A stretch of DNA of 14,488 bases from Anaerolineaceae bacterium UBA6133 (lineage in GTDB: Bacteria > Chloroflexota > Anaerolineae > Anaerolineales > Anaerolineaceae). Where the stretch lies: the NCBI GenBank assembly GCA_002435825.1, contig DIVL01000069.1, forward strand, positions 1-14,488. The letters run 5' to 3'. This document shows positions 1 to 7,298 of the stretch, piece after piece. The position numbers and the translations under genes are program-made. The notes beneath the pieces are model-generated. The model made no database searches. It was not told the DNA's origin and saw only the letters and a list, made by a program, of their open reading frames with translations. The number at the start of each line of letters is the position of its first letter. Positions within the stretch are counted from its first letter, which is position 1.

Positions 1-166
1 TATTGGTCTGCCAGGAGTTTAGATTGCTTACGAAATAGCACACTACGTGTCACAAAAGAAGTTCGCAATACCCTACGGGTACGATGTGACAAATAAAAAA
101 TGGGAATATGTTGCACCAACATTTCAGACCTCAAAAAGGGGCAACTCATGTACTGACAGAGCATTC

Positions 167-189
167 AGAATCTGGTCAAAACAGATTCT
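167..189 (-). terminator. hairpin at the end of the coaE-ygiT gene run (weak terminator candidate)
   Basis: The 8-nt arms AGAATCTG (167-174) and CAGATTCT (182-189) are perfect inverted repeats around a 7-nt loop. The TAG stop codon of the zinc-finger gene (188-190) lies inside the right arm. On the minus strand no T-run follows the stem, so an intrinsic terminator is not clearly shown. It may be a 3'-end stabilising stem or a Rho-dependent end. It is the only secondary-structure candidate I see at the 3' end of the six-gene run. Confidence 0.3.
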
Positions 190-490
190 AAGCAGGTTGG
201 TCAGTTTGGGACTGCGTTTTGGCAGGTTTGGTTTTGGGGGTCTTTGCCACGCTGCGTGGATAATAGGGCTTTGCGGGGTTCGTCAGCAGACGCTGTAGGT
301 TTAGCAGAGACTCAGGGTCATAAATGGTGAATCCACAGACGTCACAAATCCAGGCAGGAAAATCAGGCACCATCACCGGTTTGCCATTTGTGCGGGCAGA
401 GAAACTGCGTTTCCCAGGCCGAATCCTCCCGAAGTAGCAGTGTGGGCATACCTCTGGAATTTCAGGGAGTGTTTTGGATATTCGCTTCAT
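188..490 (-). CDS. YgiT-type (MqsA N-terminal-like) zinc-finger small protein
   Basis: A 100-residue protein with two CxxC knuckles, CPHC at residues 15-18 and CDVC at 49-52, around the spacing and VPDFPAWICDVCGFTIYD-type sequence typical of YgiT-type zinc fingers. In the toxin-antitoxin antitoxin MqsA this domain binds zinc and is followed by a helix-turn-helix domain. Here the C-terminal part (about residues 75-100) is only a basic, Pro/Lys/Thr/Gln-rich tail, so the DNA-binding half is absent. No toxin-like reading frame is next to it. The ATG lies 14 nt after the lepB stop, which suggests cotranscription, but no strong Shine-Dalgarno (SD) sequence is visible. Stand-alone YgiT-type fingers occur in many bacteria without known function. 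The zinc-finger call is fairly safe; its biological role is unknown. Confidence 0.72.
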   Translation of the reverse strand: MKRISKTLPEIPEVCPHCYFGRIRPGKRSFSARTNGKPVMVPDFPAWICDVCGFTIYDPESLLNLQRLLTNPAKPYYPRSVAKTPKTKPAKTQSQTDQPA

Positions 491-504
491 TTGTCAGGGT
501 GCTC

Positions 505-1116
505 TCAAGGTGCGGCATGAACCAGATCAGGGCTAACCAAAACGCGGATGCGGTCGAGAGGCCAGTATACAACGATTGCTTTCCCAACCACCCATTGCCG
601 CTCCACAAAACCCCAGTCGTGTGAATCAGAAGAGTGATTGCGGTTGTCTCCCAGAACGAAAAGCTCCCCTTCAGGCACTTTCCACTGGCCAGTGTATCCA
701 GGCAGTTCAGCGATATACGGCTCGGTAATAACCTGATCGTTTACCCGGACGATCCCGTTACCAATCTGGACAGTATCTCCAGGCAGACCAATCACACGTT
801 TGATGTAATCTTCGGTGATAGTTCCCTGGTAATGAAAAACGATGATATCGCCGCGTTTGGGTTCGCCAAGTTTGTAGGCGAGCTTGTTTACCACCAGAAG
901 ATTGCCTTCGTGCAGCGTGGGCTGCATGCTGATGTTATAAACCCGCACGCGTGAGGTGGCGGCGTTGAGCAGCAAAAACAAAACCACCGCCATGAGGATG
1001 GTCTCAATTAAATCGCGCCAAAAACCGCGGGCTTTCTTATCGGTGGCGACTTGGGGTGTTGGTTCAAGCACCTTAGTTTCAGTTTCGTTATGTTCCACAA
1101 GCATCCATTCTATCAC
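505..1116 (-). CDS. lepB: signal peptidase I
   Basis: A 203-residue type I signal peptidase, which removes N-terminal signal peptides from exported proteins at the outer face of the cytoplasmic membrane by a Ser/Lys dyad. One membrane helix spans about residues 36-54. The nucleophile Ser63 is in the ISMQPTLHEG box, the general base Lys106 is in YIKRVIGLPGD, and the conserved GDNRNHSSDSHDWG box starts at residue 156. Length fits the single-helix Gram-positive-type enzymes. The start is uncertain: this frame opens with GTG at 1116, and an ATG at 1104 or GTG at 1098 would remove only 4-6 residues. None has a clear SD. It begins 47 nt after der, with a possible extra promoter in the gap. Placement after der in a housekeeping run argues for a general enzyme rather than a specialised sortase-type or pilin-type peptidase. 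Confidence 0.95.
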   Translation of the reverse strand: MIEWMLVEHNETETKVLEPTPQVATDKKARGFWRDLIETILMAVVLFLLLNAATSRVRVYNISMQPTLHEGNLLVVNKLAYKLGEPKRGDIIVFHYQGTITEDYIKRVIGLPGDTVQIGNGIVRVNDQVITEPYIAELPGYTGQWKVPEGELFVLGDNRNHSSDSHDWGFVERQWVVGKAIVVYWPLDRIRVLVSPDLVHAAP

Positions 1117-1141
1117 ACCGTCGCGCGTCGTGAACTCCGCT

Positions 1142-1152
1142 ATTATATATCA
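1142..1152 (-). promoter_or_regulatory. possible internal extended -10 promoter for lepB
   Basis: On the minus strand TGATATATAAT reads as an extended -10 element (TG, one base, then TATATA/TATAAT) between the der stop and the lepB start. No convincing -35 hexamer is present at 16-18 nt. Transcription would start about 19 nt before the GTG. It could give lepB-ygiT expression independent of the upstream genes, but the AT-rich match may be chance. Confidence 0.28.
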
Positions 1153-1163
1153 AACTTGCCAAA

Positions 1164-2549
1164 CTAATCCTCAGAGCTTTTACGTTCACGTTTCTTCAGC
1201 ACGAGATGAATGGGCGTGCCAGTGAAGGGGATCTCCTTGCGGATCTGGTTCTCCAGGAAGCGTACATAGGTGAAGTGCCCCAGGGTTGGGTCGTTGCAGT
1301 ACAACAAGAAAGTAGGCGGATCAGTTTTCACCTGCGTGCCGTAATAAATGCGGAAAGGTTTGCCAGTGCCAGAAGTTGATTGATGCATGTCCTGGGCGTT
1401 GATCAGGATGCGGTTCAGCAAGGAAGTCGGCACCTTGCGCAGGCGTTCCTCTTGGATCTGCTTTACCAGGGGCACAACCTGGTGCACGCGCTGACCGCTC
1501 AAAGCTGAAAGGAACAAAATCGGAATGTACGGCAAAAAGTTCAGCTGTTGACGGATCTCGCGTTCAAATTCCATGCTGGTGTTGGTGTCTTTTTCAATCA
1601 GGTCCCATTTGTTGACCACCAAAATCACGCTTTTCCAGGCTTCGTTGATATAGCCGGCGATGTGGGTATCCTGGGCGGTGATGCCGGTGGTCGCGTCCAC
1701 GACCAACACAGCCACGTCGCAGCGCTCGATTGCCTGCATGGCTCGCAGGACGGAATACTTTTCAACACCCGGGATGATGGAACCGCGTTTGCGAATGCCA
1801 GCTGTATCGATCAGAATGTAGTCCTGGTCGTCAATCGTGATGGGTGTATCGATTGCGTCGCGCGTGGTGCCGGGAATACTGCTGACGATCGCGCGTTCTT
1901 TGCCGATGATCTTGTTGAGCAGGCTGCTCTTGCCGGCGTTTGGCTTGCCGACGATGGCAACTTTGATGGCTGTCTCCTCGATCTCTTCTTCTACCTGGGG
2001 GGGAAAATGCGCCACGATCTCGTCCAGCAGATCGCCTGTTCCAGTGCCGTGGATTGCTGAAATTGCAAAGGGCTCGCCGATCCCCAACGAGTAAAAATCC
2101 ATGGCATTCAGGCGGGCGGTTTCACTGTCAGCTTTGTTGACTGCCAGGACGATCGGCGGCATCAGTTTGCCTTCCTGCTGACGCTGGCGACGGCGCAGCA
2201 TGTTCGCGACTTCCTGGTCTGCCTGGGTAACGCCGCTAAGCGCATCCACCAACAACACCACCACGTCCGCTTCTTCGATGGCTACTTCCACCTGGGCGCG
2301 GATTTCATCGATGAATGCCGCAGAGCCGATGGAAAGCGGCGCCTGATCGCGTTGTTTGCTGGGGTCAATACCGCCGGTGTCGACCACGAAAAAGTTGAGT
2401 CCAGACCAGTTGCCTTCCGCCACCAGGCGATCGCGCGTGGTACCAGGAATGTCATCAATGATGGCGAGGCGTTGATCCACCAGGCGGTTGAAGAGGGTAC
2501 TTTTACCCACGTTGGGTCTTCCGACGAGCACAATGACAGGTTTGTCCAT
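1164..2549 (-). CDS. der: ribosome-assembly GTPase Der (EngA)
   Basis: A 461-residue double-GTPase required for 50S ribosomal subunit maturation. The first G domain has the P-loop GRPNVGKS (10-17), GTTRD (36-40), DTGG (57-60) and NKAD (138-141). The second has GKPNAGKS (201-208), GTTRD (227-231), DTAG (248-251) and NKWD (313-316). The C-terminal KH-like domain ends with the conserved GTPIHLVLKKRE segment. Tandem G domains plus a KH domain are diagnostic of Der. Length is normal for the family. The ATG has AGGA five nt upstream, and the gene starts 26 nt after the cdaR stop, consistent with one transcript. All nucleotide-binding motifs are intact in both domains, so both are expected to bind GTP. 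Confidence 0.97.
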   Translation of the reverse strand: MDKPVIVLVGRPNVGKSTLFNRLVDQRLAIIDDIPGTTRDRLVAEGNWSGLNFFVVDTGGIDPSKQRDQAPLSIGSAAFIDEIRAQVEVAIEEADVVVLLVDALSGVTQADQEVANMLRRRQRQQEGKLMPPIVLAVNKADSETARLNAMDFYSLGIGEPFAISAIHGTGTGDLLDEIVAHFPPQVEEEIEETAIKVAIVGKPNAGKSSLLNKIIGKERAIVSSIPGTTRDAIDTPITIDDQDYILIDTAGIRKRGSIIPGVEKYSVLRAMQAIERCDVAVLVVDATTGITAQDTHIAGYINEAWKSVILVVNKWDLIEKDTNTSMEFEREIRQQLNFLPYIPILFLSALSGQRVHQVVPLVKQIQEERLRKVPTSLLNRILINAQDMHQSTSGTGKPFRIYYGTQVKTDPPTFLLYCNDPTLGHFTYVRFLENQIRKEIPFTGTPIHLVLKKRERKSSED

Positions 2550-2575
2550 ATAAATCCTATTTACTTGTTCTTATT

Positions 2576-3799
2576 TTATCTCGTGATTACGACTTCAATT
2601 AATCCCGGCAGTGACGAGTCAAGCCTTAGTTCAGGCCGGTCGAGCTCAACTTTGGGGGATAGCTGGTATGTTCCTTCTGTCAACCCTGTCAGGTCCAGGG
2701 TGACAAACACCGAAGTCGTTCCAATGTTTTCAAGCAGATTCATCGGACCGGAGATGTAGACATCCACCGTTAGCGGCGAGAATTCTGCCTGAAGTCCTTC
2801 CGCAAGATTGATGGCACTGACGGGCACGCCAATAATCTGGGTCGAGTTATAAATGGCTTCCACACCTACTGATACCAAAACAGATTGATCGCCAATGACC
2901 ACGATACCTTCTGGCAGCTGCAAGCCCGCCCTAGACTCAAAACTCTGCTGCGCGCCGTTCAGGTTTACCGGTTCGGTCTCAATATAGGCAGGCATACCGC
3001 GAATCAGGTCAGGGTTTTCGGCATAAACGGTCAGGGTCGGTGGGTCAACGACGATGCTGGTCAGGTGGTAGCCTTGCGCCACAGAACCGCTGGTGACGAT
3101 CTTAACAAAAACATTGCGATAGCCGACCAACTGCTCGACATTTATGGTCACATCAACCCGGTTGGGGCTGAGCACGATACCTTCCACTACGATCCCGGCT
3201 TCGTTGAGCGGCTTAAGATCCAGCGTGCGTCTGATATTGGTTGTAAGCTCAGAGATGTCGATGGTAGCAGCAATCTCGACCACGGTTTCCACCAGTGATT
3301 CAGGTCCGATCAGCTTGGCTTCCGTCTGGCTTAGTTTCACACTGCGGGTCTGATATCCCACAGGCAAAGTGCCCGTCTGCACCAGGCTGACGGGAAGGGT
3401 TTTCGAGGCAACCTTTTCAAGCGAGAGGTTCACAGAATCCGGAGAGATCTCCACCACTTGAACCGGTTTTAGATCGACAATCACTTCCGGGGTGAGGCTA
3501 TGGTCGCCGGCTTCCAGCCCCGAAAGGTTGATGTTGGCGTTTATCAGGCTTGGATCTCCAGCCAGGCGGGCGTGGACTGAACGGGGAGCCCTAAGGGTGA
3601 CATTTACGCCTTGCACCTGCTGATGCGTGATCACCAGGTCTGGGTTTTGCCCCAGCATTTCGAGTTTGACCGGAATATCGTAGGTGATGGTCTGATTAGG
3701 ATCACTGGCAGTGACAGATGACACCCAGACAATGATTGCCAGCACCAGGGCAGTCAGCAGCGTGGGTAAAAAGGAGAGGAATTTACGAATTAGTTTCAT
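2576..3799 (-). CDS. cdaR: YbbR-domain protein, likely CdaA regulator CdaR
   Basis: A 407-residue protein with one N-terminal membrane helix (about residues 10-30) and an extracytoplasmic beta-rich part that reads as four tandem YbbR repeats (about 35-130, 131-225, 226-315 and 316-407). Each repeat carries the recurring VxVxGP/xxL pattern. In Firmicutes YbbR proteins sit next to CdaA and modulate c-di-AMP synthesis through membrane contact; the same pairing is seen here. I chose the ATG at 3799 because AGGAGG stands 6 nt before it. The in-frame ATG at 3814 would overlap that SD and has none of its own. The start lies inside cdaA, whose stop is 14-16 nt downstream, so the two are probably translationally coupled. 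Family assignment is good; regulation of CdaA is inferred from the pairing. Confidence 0.87.
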   Translation of the reverse strand: MKLIRKFLSFLPTLLTALVLAIIVWVSSVTASDPNQTITYDIPVKLEMLGQNPDLVITHQQVQGVNVTLRAPRSVHARLAGDPSLINANINLSGLEAGDHSLTPEVIVDLKPVQVVEISPDSVNLSLEKVASKTLPVSLVQTGTLPVGYQTRSVKLSQTEAKLIGPESLVETVVEIAATIDISELTTNIRRTLDLKPLNEAGIVVEGIVLSPNRVDVTINVEQLVGYRNVFVKIVTSGSVAQGYHLTSIVVDPPTLTVYAENPDLIRGMPAYIETEPVNLNGAQQSFESRAGLQLPEGIVVIGDQSVLVSVGVEAIYNSTQIIGVPVSAINLAEGLQAEFSPLTVDVYISGPMNLLENIGTTSVFVTLDLTGLTEGTYQLSPKVELDRPELRLDSSLPGLIEVVITR

Positions 3800-4679
3800 C
3801 AGTTTCCTCCTCATGCTCAGATTTGCGAAGTTTGAAATACGAAAGCAACGATTTTTGGCGGGGCAGAACTTCGTTTGAGGTCATGAAGGCGCGCATATTG
3901 TTCAGCAGGCGGTCGCTGTCCAACCGGTGGATCAGGCGCCCGCGGTGGGCAATCGAGATCGTGCCAGTTTCTTCTGAAACGACCACCGCGATGGCGTCAC
4001 TGACTTCGCTAATGCCAAGCGCGGCACGGTGGCGCAGACCCAGCGAACGATCTACCGTGGTATTGAGCACACCACTGCTCGAAAGCGGCATCACACAGGC
4101 AGCCGCCTTGATTCTGTTCTCGTCAATAATGACAGCGCCGTCGTGTAGCGGGGTGTTGGGATAAAAAATCTGCATCAAAAGCTGCGGGGTGACTACAGAA
4201 TCAATCAGAACACCGGTTTTGTAATAACCATCCAGGAACTGCTTGCGCCGGAGGATAATCAGTGCCCCATGACGGCGCTGGGCGAGCTGGAGGACTGCAG
4301 CGGTGATAGATTGAAGCGTCTGCTCGAGCTGTTCGATGGCTTTCGCGCTGCGACGCTTGAACAATCCCAGGTCGCTGACTGTGCCCATGCGCTCAAGACC
4401 GCGCCGAATCTCCGGAGCTAGCACGACAGGGATCGCAAATATTAGCGCGGGAGAGATCGTGTCGACCAGCCAGGAAAAACCTGGCAGGTCCAGCAGCGAG
4501 ATCAGCAATGTCACCAGGATAATGATCAGGAATATTCCGCGCAGCAGAGTTTGGGCTTCGGTATCGCGCAAGAGGTAGAGAATGAATGCAAAAACGATTG
4601 TGACCAGCACAATATCCAACAGACTGGACCACGTAAAACGTTCCAGAATGAAAAGAAAATTACTCCACAGTCCTTGCAT
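3783..4679 (-). CDS. cdaA: membrane diadenylate cyclase CdaA (c-di-AMP synthase)
   Basis: A 298-residue protein that makes cyclic di-AMP from two ATP. Three predicted membrane helices occupy about residues 19-37, 45-64 and 70-88. The DisA_N cyclase domain runs from about 95 to 265. The catalytic DGA motif is intact at 180-182 (LHDGAVII), and an RHR motif is at 216-218, followed by AALGISE and VSEETG. The residue before RHR is Leu215, where well-studied cyclases have Thr (GTRHR); the codon is clearly CTG. The gene starts 63 nt after coaE and overlaps cdaR by 17 nt. A GlmM gene, a frequent third partner elsewhere, is not in this window. c-di-AMP usually controls potassium and osmolyte transport and cell-wall stress, which suits the neighbouring envelope genes. 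The enzyme call is strong; activity with the altered motif is untested. Confidence 0.94.
   Translation of the reverse strand: MQGLWSNFLFILERFTWSSLLDIVLVTIVFAFILYLLRDTEAQTLLRGIFLIIILVTLLISLLDLPGFSWLVDTISPALIFAIPVVLAPEIRRGLERMGTVSDLGLFKRRSAKAIEQLEQTLQSITAAVLQLAQRRHGALIILRRKQFLDGYYKTGVLIDSVVTPQLLMQIFYPNTPLHDGAVIIDENRIKAAACVMPLSSSGVLNTTVDRSLGLRHRAALGISEVSDAIAVVVSEETGTISIAHRGRLIHRLDSDRLLNNMRAFMTSNEVLPRQKSLLSYFKLRKSEHEEETDETNS
3806..3811 (-). promoter_or_regulatory. Shine-Dalgarno sequence that fixes the cdaR start
   Basis: AGGAGG on the minus strand, 6 nt before the ATG at 3799 and inside the 3' end of cdaA. It is the clearest ribosome-binding site in the window and selects the second of two in-frame ATGs. 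Confidence 0.8.
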
Positions 4680-4704
4680 ATTCTTAATGCTTTCTCTTTG
4701 TAAA

Positions 4705-4710
4705 AGTATA
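4705..4710 (-). promoter_or_regulatory. possible internal promoter for cdaA (-10 TATACT)
   Basis: TATACT on the minus strand, 25 nt before the cdaA ATG in the 63-nt coaE-cdaA gap. No good -35 hexamer is visible. A purine-rich AAAGAGAAAG between it and the ATG could act as a ribosome-binding site. Weak support. Confidence 0.25.
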
Positions 4711-4742
4711 CCCGCTAAAGCAATATTTTTCCCCCCTAATCC

Positions 4743-5807
4743 TTAGATTTTGCTGAAATAGACCTCACCAGGCATCAAACCATGCTTACGCAGGAAGTTA
4801 TTATAGAGGATCGGATTTACCGGCGGTTCGTCGTCACCATAGGTGAAGCCCAGCAGTTTTGCCTCTTCCGCTGAGATGAAATCCTTTGCCACAATCAGAA
4901 CGTCGATCAACCCTGCCAGGTATTTTTTTAGCAGGGGGAAACTGACCTTTGACGGCAGCAAGCTGGACCGGAAAGGCGCATGCGCCAGGTAGACCCCCAT
5001 ACCCTGCTCGAGGCGCAAAATCATCATTTGGCTCAACTGTTCGCCGTGATAAAACGCCACCACCGTTCGCTGACCGAGCAAACGATAGAGATCTTCGTCT
5101 TCCCATTTTTGTCCGGTCTTTTCCTCCATAAAAGAGGATGCAACTGCAAAATCTGCCGGATCGAGGTGGCTGAGCCGGATATCGCCATCAGTGGAGGCGA
5201 CTTCAAAAGGCGGCAAACCTAAAGCGCTGAAGAGCTTAAAAGTCTGGTTGTAGGTGTGGGCAAAACTGGTGTCAGTGTAAATTGCCTGGTCTGCCAAAAG
5301 AATCTTTTCAGACTGGGGCGACTGGGAAAGGATGCGCTGACGTGCTGCGCTTTCATCCAACCCGCGCCCTTCCATCAGGCGCTCGAGCCGCACATCATCG
5401 TCCGCGGCGATTGCCCAAACCGCATTGCAATGCTTGTCGATCCCTGATTCGAAGAGTTTGATGGCTTCAATGGCAACGAAAGCCCGCTTGGTCGAGTCTA
5501 TCAGTTCAAGGATTTTGCGCGTGACCAGGGGATGAATGATCGCTTCCAGCTCCGCCAAAGCGGCGGGATCGCGAAAAACAGTGCGTCCCAGTTTGCTGCG
5601 ATTGATTTGCCCATCGCTAAACGTGAGATCGGAGCCAAAACGCGCCAGGATGGGTTGGTAAGCAGGATTGCCGGGGAGGTAGGTTTCCTGCGCCACCAGG
5701 TCGGCATCGATCGTCAGAGCGCCAAGGTTTGCCAGGTACTGCAAGACCACGCTTTTGCCAGAGGCAATGTTGCCTGTGAGACCGATGACAAAGGGTTCAG
5801 GTTCCAT
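4743..5807 (-). CDS. coaE: dephospho-CoA kinase with a C-terminal domain of unknown function
   Basis: A 354-residue protein. Residues 1-200 are a dephospho-CoA kinase, which phosphorylates the 3'-OH of the ribose in the last step of coenzyme A synthesis. The P-loop is GLTGNIASGKS (9-19), followed by DAD (34-36), IIHPLV (90-95) and a lid region with RLMEGRGL. Typical CoaE proteins are about 200 residues, so 150 extra residues remain. This tail (about 205-354) has DPADFAVASSFMEEKTG and ends LMPGEVYFSKI. It does not match the GrpB/UPF0157 tail known from mycobacterial CoaE; the alternating beta/alpha look and the LLGFTYGD segment could hint at a GNAT-like fold, but I do not recognise it. The ATG is the only sensible start, and a -10 box ends 7 nt before it, so the mRNA is probably leaderless. 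It heads the minus-strand run. Confidence 0.92.
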   Translation of the reverse strand: MEPEPFVIGLTGNIASGKSVVLQYLANLGALTIDADLVAQETYLPGNPAYQPILARFGSDLTFSDGQINRSKLGRTVFRDPAALAELEAIIHPLVTRKILELIDSTKRAFVAIEAIKLFESGIDKHCNAVWAIAADDDVRLERLMEGRGLDESAARQRILSQSPQSEKILLADQAIYTDTSFAHTYNQTFKLFSALGLPPFEVASTDGDIRLSHLDPADFAVASSFMEEKTGQKWEDEDLYRLLGQRTVVAFYHGEQLSQMMILRLEQGMGVYLAHAPFRSSLLPSKVSFPLLKKYLAGLIDVLIVAKDFISAEEAKLLGFTYGDDEPPVNPILYNNFLRKHGLMPGEVYFSKI

Positions 5808-5813
5808 TGCCTA

Positions 5814-5819
5814 AGTATA
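5814..5819 (-). promoter_or_regulatory. coaE promoter -10 box, leaderless geometry
   Basis: TATACT on the minus strand with six bases (TAGGCA) before the coaE ATG. With the usual 7-nt distance, transcription would begin on the A of the start codon. No SD is present. The expected -35 zone overlaps that of the divergent tilS promoter; no consensus -35 is visible. Confidence 0.6.
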
Positions 5820-5855
5820 CAACATTGCGGCCTTGTCGAGGAAAAACGGTCTGGA

Positions 5856-5864
5856 TGCTATAAT
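5856..5864 (+). promoter_or_regulatory. tilS promoter, extended -10, leaderless geometry
   Basis: TGCTATAAT is a perfect extended -10 element. Six bases (TTGGGC) separate it from the tilS ATG, so the predicted transcription start is the A of that ATG. TTGTCG at 5833-5838 is a poor -35 at 20 nt; the extended -10 may compensate. Confidence 0.65.
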
Positions 5865-5870
5865 TTGGGC

Positions 5871-7298
5871 ATGTTGGAAGAACGTATTGCTCAGGCTCTG
5901 ATCAAGGAATGCGGCGCTGACTCTCAACTGCCTTTGGTTGTGGGGGTGTCGGGTGGGGTGGACAGTCTCTGCCTGGTTCACTGCCTGAGAGAGAGCGGGT
6001 TCAAACTGGTCGTGGGGCATCTGGATCACGCCCTGCGCGAGAGCTCGGCAGCCCAGGCAGCCGCCTTGGGCCAACGCATGGCCGACTGGGAACTGCCTTT
6101 CTTCAGCCAGAGGCAGAATGTGGGGCAATTTGCGCTGGAAAACAGACTGGGCATAGAGGAAGCCGCTCGCTTGTGCCGCTATCGCTTTTTATTCACCCTC
6201 GCGCGTGACCAGGGCGCCCAGGCGGTGGTGGTGGGGCACCAGGCGGACGACCAGGTGGAGACGGTCTTGATGCACTTCCTGCGCGGAAGCGGTTTGAGTG
6301 GGCTTTCTGGTATGCAGCCCAGGAGTTTTTTGAGCGGGATCGATGCTGGAGTACCCCTGCTGCGCCCGATGCTGACCATCCACAGACGAGAGATCCAGGA
6401 ATATTGCAAGGATCGCGGTCTGGAAGTGCTTGAAGATGAGAGCAATGCCGACACGAGTTTCTTCCGCAACCGTTTGCGGCACGAACTGATCCCGCAGCTG
6501 GAAAAAAATAATCCGGGGTTCAGGCAGGCGCTTGTGCGCACCGCGCTGACCCTCTCAGCCGACCGGCAATTGCTTGAATCACTGGCTGGTGAGGCTTTCT
6601 CGGGTACGCTCGTGCGGACTGAAGAGGATGGGCTGGTTTTCAATCGAGAGGTCTTTCTTGACTTGCACCTAAGCCTGCAAAGGCTGGTTTTGAGGCAGGC
6701 GTTTGCGAGACTAAAGCCTGATCTGCGCGACTTCGGTTTTGAAGTGGTTGAAAGAGCACTGGCAGCGATCACGGGCGGCACTTTGCAGACTCCCCTGGCA
6801 GGGGGTTTGTGGGTTTTCTGTTTTGAGAGTGATTTTGTGATTGCTCCGAGTACTTATCAGCATCGGCATACTGATTATCCTCAACTTACAGACCTCTCCG
6901 TGCTTAAGCTGAAGCGCAGCGGCAAGGTAAAACTGAACGCGGGTTGGGAGCTAACGGCAGAATTGATGGATGCCCGCAAATTCAAAGCCCTACCCGAAGA
7001 GCTTAAAAATCATCCCATGCATGCCTGGCTCAATCCGCTGGACCTTGAATGGCCGCTGGAAGTTCGCCCGATGCGAACCGGAGAGCGCTGGTCTCCTCTG
7101 GGGATGGCGCTCAAACATCAGAAACTGAGCGACTTTTTTGTTAACCAAAAAATCCCCCAAACAGCCCGGGCAAGGTGGCCGATGGTGCTGTGTGGAGGAT
7201 CTATTCTTTGGGTGGCTGGGCTGCGTATCGCCCAGGCGTGGCGCTTGCTCGGAGATGAAAATGAAATCCTGCACCTCCAGCTGCACGCGCCGGATTAG
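5871..7298 (+). CDS. tilS: tRNA(Ile)-lysidine synthetase
   Basis: A 475-residue enzyme that attaches lysine to C34 of the tRNA-Ile(CAU) anticodon using ATP, switching its charging from Met to Ile and its decoding from AUG to AUA. The PP-loop SGGVDS is at residues 27-32. It is followed by GHLDHALRE, the GHQADDQVETVLMHFLRG block, a GLSGM motif and NRLRHELIPQLE. The C-terminal TilS domain is recognisable from VRPMRTGERWSPLGM and KLSDFFVNQKIP. Length matches the long, Bacillus-type form. The ATG at 5871 is chosen although the frame stays open upstream, because it directly precedes the family's N-terminus and sits exactly downstream of the extended -10 box. The stop TAG abuts the stop of the convergent LCP gene with no spacer. 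It is essential in most bacteria. Confidence 0.96.
   Translation: MLEERIAQALIKECGADSQLPLVVGVSGGVDSLCLVHCLRESGFKLVVGHLDHALRESSAAQAAALGQRMADWELPFFSQRQNVGQFALENRLGIEEAARLCRYRFLFTLARDQGAQAVVVGHQADDQVETVLMHFLRGSGLSGLSGMQPRSFLSGIDAGVPLLRPMLTIHRREIQEYCKDRGLEVLEDESNADTSFFRNRLRHELIPQLEKNNPGFRQALVRTALTLSADRQLLESLAGEAFSGTLVRTEEDGLVFNREVFLDLHLSLQRLVLRQAFARLKPDLRDFGFEVVERALAAITGGTLQTPLAGGLWVFCFESDFVIAPSTYQHRHTDYPQLTDLSVLKLKRSGKVKLNAGWELTAELMDARKFKALPEELKNHPMHAWLNPLDLEWPLEVRPMRTGERWSPLGMALKHQKLSDFFVNQKIPQTARARWPMVLCGGSILWVAGLRIAQAWRLLGDENEILHLQLHAPD

Noticed and set aside
3800..3814. Upstream ATG at 3814 as the cdaR start
   Set aside because: The AGGAGG ribosome-binding site lies between this ATG and the one at 3799, so it clearly serves the downstream start.
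5532..5870. N-terminal extension of the tilS reading frame to give 588 residues
   Set aside because: The extra 113 residues are antisense to coaE. The TilS family N-terminus begins just after the ATG at 5871, and a perfect -10 box directly precedes that ATG.
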